Source: Actinocatenispora sp963805605
GTDB lineage: Bacteria; Actinomycetota; Actinomycetes; Mycobacteriales; Micromonosporaceae
Assembly: GCA_963805605.1 (NCBI GenBank)
Contig: CAWDUX010000002.1
Location: 3,410,001 to 3,474,000, forward strand
Direction: 5' to 3'
Length of the DNA stretch: 64,000 nucleotides
Positions 44,033 through 50,987 of this stretch are shown here, in pieces. The notes under the pieces were generated by a model. It saw only the letters and a program-made list of their open reading frames with translations. It searched no databases and was not told where the DNA came from. The stretch's first letter is position 1. Each line of letters begins with the position of its first letter. Both the position numbers and the translations under genes were made by a program.

Positions 44033-45052
44033 ATGGGCGGGATCGAAACGCCAGATGGTCTGGCTGGCTCTGTATTTACGTCAACAATTCAAAAAAAGGC
44101 TAAGAGTTTGAAAAAAGCTCTTATTGAACAAACGTTGAACGAGGCAAAATCCTGGGCAAAGGCGGTGAATGTGCAGTGGGCTCAGACTCATCCGGGCCAG
44201 GCACACACGGCGCCAATTTCTGATGGAGACATGAGGAGGTTCGAGCACCAAATCGCTCATGAAGACTATGAGTGGGTTGTTCCCGCGTTTGAAAAATACT
44301 TCACCCCGGATCCAGATGCTTTGAATCCGGTCATTTCCGGTCTACGGTCAATCGAAGGCATGTTTCAGGGTGCTAGAGAGTCGGATGGAAGATTTTCCGC
44401 CGCCAATCCATCGTTGGGCCGAATTAATGATGTTCGAGCCGACATGAATAAGTGGGAGGGGGCGCTTCAGGAAAACTTCATCGACAATTTTGTGACCCCG
44501 CTTGGTTCTGTTTCTCAGAATCAAGCGCCGTTTGCGACTCTCGTGAGGGAACAGCTCGAATGCAATAAGGTCCTCTACGTCAGGCTGCGGCAGTCTGTTC
44601 TCGACCTCGTCGAGGATTCGGTTGATGCTGTAAATGCGCTGAGCAGTGGTACTACGGATGGTCCTTACTGGGGAACCGTAGCAGCTCTGGTGCTTGGTGC
44701 CGCCCTCGCCGTGGAATTCCCCGTTGTCGGCGCCGTCTTGACTGTGGCGGGAACTATGGGCGGGGGACTTTTCTCAAAGGGCGCGGAGAAGACAAAAATG
44801 AGGCTCGCTGCTCCGACGGCTCAAGAAATCGCCATCAAAATATCGAATGCGATGTCAAAGTTGGATGCTGATGTTGACGAGGAGGAGCAAAAAGTACGAA
44901 AAGGCCTAGAGAGTCTATATGGCTCACTTGCGGGCCCTCGTGGAAAGGCAATTGCCGCGAACAAGCCAGGTGATTTTGCCATGGCTATCCCCGACGTCGT
45001 CAGGGCCAAGTCAGCAAAAATTACGGATGGGTCATTGCGTCCGGCTTCATAA
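44033..45052 (+). CDS. WxG-containing helical protein with central hydrophobic hairpin; candidate T7SS effector
   Basis: This 339-residue protein starts at an ATG with AAGGAGAG upstream. Residues 1-215 are amphipathic helices including MNKWEGALQENFIDNF (a W-x-G turn at about residue 142). Residues about 222-252 form a long hydrophobic hairpin (VAALVLGAALAVEFPVVGAV, LTVAGTMGGG). The C-terminal 80 residues are charged coiled helices (SKLDADVDEEEQKVRKGLES). No signal peptide. WxG plus an inserted membrane hairpin between helical bundles resembles pore-forming or T7SS-exported proteins, by architecture only. I recognise no family. Confidence 0.55.
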   Translation: MGGIETPDGLAGSVFTSTIQKKAKSLKKALIEQTLNEAKSWAKAVNVQWAQTHPGQAHTAPISDGDMRRFEHQIAHEDYEWVVPAFEKYFTPDPDALNPVISGLRSIEGMFQGARESDGRFSAANPSLGRINDVRADMNKWEGALQENFIDNFVTPLGSVSQNQAPFATLVREQLECNKVLYVRLRQSVLDLVEDSVDAVNALSSGTTDGPYWGTVAALVLGAALAVEFPVVGAVLTVAGTMGGGLFSKGAEKTKMRLAAPTAQEIAIKISNAMSKLDADVDEEEQKVRKGLESLYGSLAGPRGKAIAANKPGDFAMAIPDVVRAKSAKITDGSLRPAS

Positions 45053-45082
45053 TCCCAAGTAAACTCGTTGATTAGGCACCTA

Positions 45083-46174
45083 CTAATCAGAAACTGTCTT
45101 AGCGAACTTCTGGTATTGATGGTAGAATTCGTGCGTGAAGCAGACGCGTATCCCGAGAAGGGTACTGCAGGATGTTCGTGGGCGGTTCGCCGACATGATC
45201 GATGCTGGTGTGTCGAAATCTGAGATCATGGCGTCGTTGGGGTTGAAGAAGACGACCTATTTTGCGTGGAAGAAGGCTTACGCGCGGGGTGGGCGTGGGG
45301 CGCTGGAGGTTCGGCCTGCGCCGGGTGGCCCGCGTCGGCTTAGTGAGGAGCAGCATCGCCGGCTCTACGATCTGATCGTCGGGAAGGATCCGCGGCAGTT
45401 GTCGCTCGACTTCGGGTTGTGGACCCGCAAGATCGTCCGGCAGGTGTTGATCAATGAATTCGGCGTCGAGATGACGCTGCAGGGCGTGGGCAAACTGTTG
45501 GCTCGGCTCGGTCTGTCTCCTCAGCGTCCGCTGTATCGTGCCTGGCAGCAAAACGCTGAGTCGGTGCGCGAGTGGAAGGAAGAAACGTTTCCCGACATTC
45601 AACGGCGTGCCGGTGAGGTCGGCGCTGAGCTGTACTTTTGCGACGAGGCGTCGATCCGTAGTGACCACCACGCGGGCACCACGTGGGCTCCGGTCGGTTG
45701 TACACCGACGGTGGTGGCCACCGGCGAACGCGTCACGGTGAATATGATCTCCGCGGTCACACCGAAGGGTGCGATGTGTTTTGACGCGTTCGTCGGAAGC
45801 TGCAACGGTAAGGTGTTCATCGAGTTTCTGAAGAAGCTGTCTGGTGATACCGATGCTCCGGTGTTCGTCATTGTGGACAACTCGCCGATCCATCGCGCCA
45901 AGGAAGTCACCACATACGTGGCCTCTACCGGCGGCAAGGTCACTCTGTTTTTCCTGCCGGGCTACTCGCCCCAGCTCAACCCCGACGAGTGGGTGTGGAA
46001 GAACGTCAAGCATGACCAGATCAAACGCCAACCTGTCTCGCGTGGAACCGACCTCTACCACCGGGCGGTGCGGGCGCTATCCCGACTCCAGGGATTGCCG
46101 GAAATCATCATGGGTTTCTTCGGGGATCCAGAGCTCGCCTACATCCAGAGTGCGTAAAGACAGTTTCTGATTAG
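45083..46174 (+). mobile_element. IS630-family insertion sequence
   Basis: Near-perfect inverted repeats CTAATCAGAAACTGTCTT (45083-45100) and its complement (46157-46174) are flanked by TA on each side (45081-45082, 46175-46176), the target duplication used by IS630/Tc1 elements. One transposase gene fills it. It separates the AT-rich island from the T7SS accessory genes. Confidence 0.93.
45135..46157 (+). CDS. IS630-family transposase
   Basis: This 340-residue protein has an N-terminal HTH (GVSKSEIMASLGLKKTTYFA WK-type), and WTRKIVRQVLINEFGVEMTL before the DDE domain. Catalytic acidic residues lie in LYFCDEASIRSD, FVIVDNSPIHRAKEV and YSPQLNPDEWVWKNVK (third acid Glu in PDE). The gene is intact and full length, so the element may be active. 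GTG start at 45135; the stop codon overlaps the right inverted repeat. Confidence 0.93.
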   Translation: MKQTRIPRRVLQDVRGRFADMIDAGVSKSEIMASLGLKKTTYFAWKKAYARGGRGALEVRPAPGGPRRLSEEQHRRLYDLIVGKDPRQLSLDFGLWTRKIVRQVLINEFGVEMTLQGVGKLLARLGLSPQRPLYRAWQQNAESVREWKEETFPDIQRRAGEVGAELYFCDEASIRSDHHAGTTWAPVGCTPTVVATGERVTVNMISAVTPKGAMCFDAFVGSCNGKVFIEFLKKLSGDTDAPVFVIVDNSPIHRAKEVTTYVASTGGKVTLFFLPGYSPQLNPDEWVWKNVKHDQIKRQPVSRGTDLYHRAVRALSRLQGLPEIIMGFFGDPELAYIQSA

Positions 46175-46176
46175 TA

Positions 46177-46431
46177 TTTCGGTATGACTCTCTTTAGGGG
46201 CTTGCGGAAAACTACTTCAGGCCGCGGAGTTCCGATTTGAAGTGTGTTGCGAATCAAACGACTGCCCTCGCCATCATCGAAATCTGTTGCATGCGCCCCG
46301 GTAGCGATTCAGGTCGCCTGTTGTTTTTGTGAGATGATCACCGCTATCCCTATAGGCTCGACAGTGAGTATGCGACGGACTTTGCGGCTGTCAGTGCGAG
46401 TTTTTCACTTACATTCGCAGAGTGATTTCCG
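46177..46431. other. AT-rich gene-free remnant next to the IS630 element
   Basis: About 255 bases without an open frame of coding character on either strand. It probably holds debris left by the insertion plus the end of the minus-strand operon; no hairpin terminator is obvious. Confidence 0.4.
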
Positions 46432-46995
46432 TCAGAGATGGACGCCACGCCTCGAGCTATAGAATGAGCCAATCAAGGACACGGTAGCTTCCGTGACGGA
46501 ATCCGCGACGGGCTGTGAACACTCGTATCCATTACGGGTGCCATCGTTGAACCAGCGTGGTCCGGTGTCGCACGCCAGGTCGAAGCCCTGTCGGGCAAGT
46601 TCTCGGAGCCAACTGCTACGGGTAGATCCGTGACCTTCGCCGGGTTGGGGTTTGTAGAGAGAAAAGCTGGTGTCGGCTATCTGACCACCGCGCAGGGTTC
46701 CCACCGTGTGACAGTCAGAGCTTGAGTGGGATGGAGGCTCCCCGTCGTTGGGAGTGGGTGTAACGGATTCGGAAGTGGTCGAGGTGAATACGTCCGGGGT
46801 GAGGGCGCGGAGCATGGTGGCGCAGTCGGGGAGCGTGCTGCGTGGCCAGCCGGTTGCGGTCGGGGCCGGCGTGTGGTCGGGGAGCGCGTGAGGATCGGTG
46901 TGCAGTCGCGGGGCGCTCGTACATCCGGCGAGCAGGAGTAGGCCGAGCGCAGCCGTCACAAGGCCACACGATGTGATGGGGCGTCGAGCGTTCAC
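46432..46995 (-). CDS. Lipoprotein encoded in the T7SS accessory operon
   Basis: This 187-residue protein has a lipoprotein signal ending in LLLLAGC (modified Cys near residue 25). A Pro/Thr-rich spacer and a small domain with four Cys follow (LPDCATMLRALTPDVFTSTT, SSDCHTVGTLRGG, DLACDTGPRW, YECSQPVADS), probably forming two disulfides. It resembles the DUF3558-like exported lipoproteins of actinobacteria. GTG 46995 overlaps the preceding stop. It is the last gene of the minus-strand set that follows eccC. Confidence 0.7.
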   Translation of the reverse strand: MNARRPITSCGLVTAALGLLLLAGCTSAPRLHTDPHALPDHTPAPTATGWPRSTLPDCATMLRALTPDVFTSTTSESVTPTPNDGEPPSHSSSDCHTVGTLRGGQIADTSFSLYKPQPGEGHGSTRSSWLRELARQGFDLACDTGPRWFNDGTRNGYECSQPVADSVTEATVSLIGSFYSSRRGVHL

Positions 46996-47228
46996 TGCGG
47001 GTCGTCCGGCTCTTGGGCCTGCAGGTTCGCCTGTTGAAAAGCCGCCACTGCCACCCGGGCGGCTGCGCTGACCTGACGTGCCAGGGATTCTTCGGTATGA
47101 CGCCGGATTGCACCCGGCGCCAGCGTGACACCGACGTCGCCGTTCCAGTTCGTGGTGATGGTGACGGACCGGTCCGGGGACTGGGCCGTGACCTTGACCT
47201 TCTCCATCCGGTCGACGTATCTGCCCAT
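46992..47228 (-). CDS. Small YbaB-like T7SS-associated protein
   Basis: This 78-residue protein reads VDRMEKVKVTAQSPDRSVTI then TTNWNGDVGVTLAPGAIRRH, with one helix QVSAAARVAVAAFQQAN and an acidic end. This is the beta-strand/helix pattern of the YbaB-like proteins found in actinobacterial ESX clusters. It shares its N-terminal motif with the larger protein at 41617-42201. Start and stop overlap its neighbours, so it is cotranscribed. Likely cytosolic; function unknown. Confidence 0.6.
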   Translation of the reverse strand: MGRYVDRMEKVKVTAQSPDRSVTITTNWNGDVGVTLAPGAIRRHTEESLARQVSAAARVAVAAFQQANLQAQEPDDPQ

Positions 47229-47256
47229 CGGGACTCCGGTCCGTGGCGAGGGGCGG

Positions 47257-47493
47257 TCAGTCGAAGGAGATTGTGGCGTTGGCGCCGTCGTCGTTTTCGA
47301 CGGTGGTCCAGGAGGTGGGTGCGTTCGTTGGAGCTTCGAGATCGGTTGGCTCCTGGTAGGACATGATCGGTTCGCCGGTCTCCTCGCTGACCCAGCCGAT
47401 CACCGGGGCCACCCGGTGACGGGTGACTCCCCACACCGAATCGGTGGGGGAGTCGTCGTCGGAGGGCGGGTACGGGCTATGGATGTCGGCCAT
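47257..47493 (-). CDS. Small acidic hypothetical protein in T7SS operon
   Basis: This 78-residue protein starts at ATG 47493 (MADIHSPYPPSDDDSPTDSV) with GGAG upstream; the longer frame to 47544 adds no likely start. It ends WTTVENDDGANATISFD. It overlaps the mycosin stop by 17 bases. No family is recognised. Its conserved position between mycosin and YbaB-like gene is the only clue. Confidence 0.5.
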   Translation of the reverse strand: MADIHSPYPPSDDDSPTDSVWGVTRHRVAPVIGWVSEETGEPIMSYQEPTDLEAPTNAPTSWTTVENDDGANATISFD

Positions 47494-48775
47494 CGGGCCC
47501 TCCGCTTCCGGGCGGTACATCCGGCCGCCAGCCCGGGGGACCATGCAACCCGGGCGGTGATGTCAGAGCGTTCGGTGGGCCGAACTGGCCGGGAGATGGC
47601 CCAGCGGCGTCGGTATGGCGGTGGGCGGAGCGGCGTCCTGACCTGATGACCAGGCCACCAGCGACCAGCAGGGCGAGTACGAGGATGCCGGCACCGACCA
47701 GGGCCACGGTCTTCAAGCCGGTCATGCCGACGTTCTTGGCTGCCGAGTTGGAAGACGGGTTGGATGCCGCAGGGGTGGACAGGTACGACGGCACGGGTTT
47801 CACCGAAGCTGCGGCCCGCAGGGCTTTCACCGGGTCGACCACGCCGTAGCCGTATTTCTTGTCCCGACCCTTCGGGCCCTTGTCCGTGGCCGTGGACTCC
47901 AGGACCTGTACGACCTGCCCCTGAGAGAGCTTCGGGTACTTCGACCGGATCAGCGCCGCCACACCACTGACGATCGCCGTCGCGTTACTGCTTCCGGTGC
48001 CCGATTCATAACCATGCCCGAAGGAGGTAGACATGATGTCTACGCCAGGGGCGGCAAGACCAAGATCTAAGTCCTCGCTTGATGTCGTGGAAAAATTTCC
48101 AGCCTGGTCAACCGATGACACCCCTAGGATCCCTGGTATTGCGACTAGGCTACTGCCGATCCACATGTTCTGGGTTGTGTTCCCAACGCCGGCGACGACG
48201 ATAACATCATGTTTAAGCGCGTACTCTATTTCTTTCTTGTCGACGGTTGAGCTTCCACCGCCGACCGAAAGATTGATGACGGTAGCGCCGTGATCGACAG
48301 CCCAGCGAATGCCGTACCCAACTCCATCGATGACGGTCTTGTCTTTTCCTGGCGCGAAGACACTTACGGACAATAGTCGTGCCTTCGGCGCAACCCCTAT
48401 AATTCCATCATTGTCCCCGTGTCCATGTCCTGCGATGAGGCCTGCCATTGCGGTGCCGTGAGAACCAGCGCCTCCCGAGGTGGGATGCTGGCCATTTCCT
48501 TTCCAGTTGTTCCATACATCGGTCCCGCCAGTTACCGTCCCAGCGAGATCCGGATGGCTGGAGTTGATTCCCGAATCAATGACGCCCACGGTGACGCCCT
48601 CGCCCTGTGACATTTTGTGGGCGCGATCCAGATGGAGGAAGCGATACCACCACTCCGATGACCGTGCGGCGTCAGCGTGAACTGGGGTGGGGGAGACCAT
48701 GATCGCAGGAAGGGTGGGCACAATGACCAGGACCATTGCTGTGATGATCCTGGTCAGATGGTGCGAGCGCTTCAC
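47477..48775 (-). CDS. Mycosin-type S8 serine protease (accessory copy)
   Basis: This 432-residue subtilisin-like protease has a signal peptide (MVLVIVPTLPAIMVSPTPVH then ADA) and the catalytic triad Asp in TVGVIDSGINSSH, His in GSHGTAMAGLIAG and Ser in GTGSSNATAIVSG. A membrane anchor (TVALVGAGILVLALLVAGGL) and a Pro/Gly-rich cytosolic tail end it. This is the mycosin layout: an extracellular protease tied to the ESX membrane complex. It starts inside the stop of the PPE-like gene (ATGA). It lacks the N-terminal Cys-containing extension seen in the other copy. Confidence 0.88.
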   Translation of the reverse strand: MKRSHHLTRIITAMVLVIVPTLPAIMVSPTPVHADAARSSEWWYRFLHLDRAHKMSQGEGVTVGVIDSGINSSHPDLAGTVTGGTDVWNNWKGNGQHPTSGGAGSHGTAMAGLIAGHGHGDNDGIIGVAPKARLLSVSVFAPGKDKTVIDGVGYGIRWAVDHGATVINLSVGGGSSTVDKKEIEYALKHDVIVVAGVGNTTQNMWIGSSLVAIPGILGVSSVDQAGNFSTTSSEDLDLGLAAPGVDIMSTSFGHGYESGTGSSNATAIVSGVAALIRSKYPKLSQGQVVQVLESTATDKGPKGRDKKYGYGVVDPVKALRAAASVKPVPSYLSTPAASNPSSNSAAKNVGMTGLKTVALVGAGILVLALLVAGGLVIRSGRRSAHRHTDAAGPSPGQFGPPNALTSPPGLHGPPGWRPDVPPGSGGPDGRHP

Positions 48776-50325
48776 CCGCGACCGTGCCAGTCGGTGAAGG
48801 GCTGCTCTATCGTCGTGCGGCCGATTGCCGGACCTGAGTCAGTCGGTGTCTCGGAACTATCCTCAATGGCGAGCACCCCATCGCCTTCGTGGTCGATAGT
48901 CCACATTTCGTCGCCGTCGACGTTATTCCCGTGCTCGCGCTGGGGGCGTCGCCTGCCCGGTGCCGGCTCGATATCGCCACGCTGGCTATCGCGGCCGAGC
49001 ACTCGCCCCCCGCCTGCTTCGTCAGGCTTACTATCTCGTACAGCGGGTCGGGCAGGAGGTCGTGTGCGTGCCGCCGGCGAGGTACGTTCCTCAGCCCCGA
49101 GCACGCTGGATCGTGGCTCTGGCTTGGAGATCGGCTCACCCGGTTCGATCACCCGGCGAGACACCGGCTCCGAGCGCTCCTTCGGGGCAAATTTGTTTGT
49201 CCGTTGACCGAGTACACGACCTGACGCGGATCGGCCTGAGGTGCCACTGGGTTCCTCACGGGGAAGGCCGTAGCGTTCCCGCGCGGTCCGGTCGACGCTG
49301 AACTTGCTGCCGTTGCGGCCCAGAACCGAGGGGCTGCTGCTGCGTCCCCGGGGCAGGAACTCGTTCTCCGACGGCACACCGTCACGCAACCCACCAGGCA
49401 GCCGGCCTCCGGTGGGTAGACGCCCACCGCCCAACCCTCCCGGCGGGATCGGTGCGCCGATCGGCAGCCCGGACGTCGGGTACCCACCACCGCCGCTTGG
49501 GGACAGGGGCGGTGAGATGACGGGACCGTTGTTCGGCAGCACTGGTGCGGACGGGCCGCCTGCCAGCACGGGACCGGGATCGCCAAGAGGCGGCACCTGC
49601 GTCGGGGAGGTCGCCCCGCTGCCGGTATGAGGGGGGTCCGATGCGATAAAAGGCGCCGTCGCAGCCGCAGCGAACCCCCCGACGACCAGTGCATTAGCGC
49701 TAGAAGCCGGTGGATCGGGCTTGATGTTGCCTTCAGGTCCCTTGTACTTCGGGGGGTACGCCAAGAGTAGGGAGTTGTTGGAGGCGTAGTCGTTGGAGAG
49801 GGTGTTGGCGGCCTTGCGGGCCCTCTCGAGGTAGGGCTTGGTGATCTCGCCCATGTCCGGTTCCTTGGGCGGACGCATGGCCCCGTCCGGCCTGACCAGG
49901 GCGGTGCTCCTCGCCCTGTCGTAGCGCTGCTTCTTCTTGGTGTAGTCGGAGAGCTGCTGCTGGAAGTCCTTCTGGTAGTCCTCGAACGCCTGCTTGATGA
50001 TCGGGTAGTGCTTGTCCAGCGACTGCTTCATGTTGGACAGCGCGACCATGTTGCCGTAGGAGATCCCGGCGGCCGACGACAGCGTCGTGATGACGTTGTC
50101 GACCTGCTCCAGGTAGGCCGCGCCGCCGCCGGAGGACCACTTGGCGGCCAGCGCCTTCCGATGGTTGGTCAGGTTCTGGTGCTGCCAGGTGAACAGGTCC
50201 TGCATCTTGGACCAGGCTTCGATCTGGGCCTGCATGGCGCCGCCGCCATCGGCGCCCGAGGCGGTCCGGTATTCGGTGTCGACCGCCTGGAAGATCTCGG
50301 TCAGATCCTTGTTGTTCCAACTCAT
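48772..50325 (-). CDS. WXG/PPE-like helical protein with long proline-rich tail
   Basis: This 517-residue protein has a first 190 residues forming a helical hairpin like ESX substrates (LTEIFQAVDTEYRTASGADG, RKALAAKWSSGGGAAYLEQV with W-S-S-G at the turn, MVALSNMKQSLDKHYPIIKQ). A Pro/Gly/Arg-rich low-complexity middle and a short conserved acidic end (DEMWTIDHEGDGVLAIED, then IEQPFTDWHG) follow. A helical T7SS-type head with an extended tail suggests a secreted or surface-spanning substrate of this system. It is preceded by the helical protein at 50363 and coupled to the mycosin. Confidence 0.65.
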   Translation of the reverse strand: MSWNNKDLTEIFQAVDTEYRTASGADGGGAMQAQIEAWSKMQDLFTWQHQNLTNHRKALAAKWSSGGGAAYLEQVDNVITTLSSAAGISYGNMVALSNMKQSLDKHYPIIKQAFEDYQKDFQQQLSDYTKKKQRYDRARSTALVRPDGAMRPPKEPDMGEITKPYLERARKAANTLSNDYASNNSLLLAYPPKYKGPEGNIKPDPPASSANALVVGGFAAAATAPFIASDPPHTGSGATSPTQVPPLGDPGPVLAGGPSAPVLPNNGPVISPPLSPSGGGGYPTSGLPIGAPIPPGGLGGGRLPTGGRLPGGLRDGVPSENEFLPRGRSSSPSVLGRNGSKFSVDRTARERYGLPREEPSGTSGRSASGRVLGQRTNKFAPKERSEPVSRRVIEPGEPISKPEPRSSVLGAEERTSPAARTRPPARPAVRDSKPDEAGGGRVLGRDSQRGDIEPAPGRRRPQREHGNNVDGDEMWTIDHEGDGVLAIEDSSETPTDSGPAIGRTTIEQPFTDWHGRG

Positions 50326-50362
50326 CGTGGTCTCCGGATCGAGAGGTGGCCAGGGGGCGGGC

Positions 50363-50791
50363 TCAGCGCGGCGCTGTGGCGGTGTCGCCCGGGCGCCCCC
50401 GGAAGACCGCGTCGACGTCGGCCTTGCTCACCTGCAGCGCGGACAGGTCGTCGGCGCCGCCGTAGTCGTGGGCCAGCTGCGTGGCGGCGTCGCTGAGCGC
50501 GCTCAACCCGTTGGCGTACTGGCTGATGAGCATCTTCGCGTCGGTCAGGATCTGGTCGTGCCGGCGCGCGACGAAGAACGCCTCCTCGAAACCCACCGAC
50601 TGGCCGAACTGGGACCGGTCCAGGTGCGGCGCGATCTTCTGCCAGTTGGGCGCCAGGTTGTGCTGGTATTCGGCGAGGAGATGGTCGGCGAAGTCGGCCA
50701 GCCCGGTGACGTCGACGTCGACGTTGGTGTGCTCGGCCCACTGTGGCGGCTTGCTGCCGTCGTAGCCGCCGCCGTCGCGCTGGAGTCCCAT
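50363..50791 (-). CDS. Small helical T7SS-associated protein
   Basis: This 142-residue helical protein reads LADFADHLLAEYQHNLAPNW, FEEAFFVARRHDQILTDAKM and YANGLSALSDAATQLAHDYG. It ends with a short Ala/Thr tail. It lies 37 bases upstream of the PPE-like gene in the same operon, which is the position of an ESX partner or chaperone. There is no WxG motif. Likely partner of the following protein (inference). Confidence 0.6.
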   Translation of the reverse strand: MGLQRDGGGYDGSKPPQWAEHTNVDVDVTGLADFADHLLAEYQHNLAPNWQKIAPHLDRSQFGQSVGFEEAFFVARRHDQILTDAKMLISQYANGLSALSDAATQLAHDYGGADDLSALQVSKADVDAVFRGRPGDTATAPR

Positions 50792-50987
50792 CGCCGTCCC
50801 CGTTCCGTCGCTATGCCAGCCGATATCCCATCCGGGCAGTTCGTGGTGCTCGTGCCGGATTGGGATACACCCTATCGACCGTCCGCTACTTCTGCGTCGC
50901 TGCGCGATGTCGGAACCCAGTCACCTGACTGTCCGTCACCGATCGACCCGCCCACCTCGTGAAGCCCGCCGAAAGCGCGACAGCGGG

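Noticed and set aside
45099..46061. 320-codon frame antisense to the IS630 transposase
   Set aside because: Shadow of the transposase, lying wholly inside the insertion sequence.
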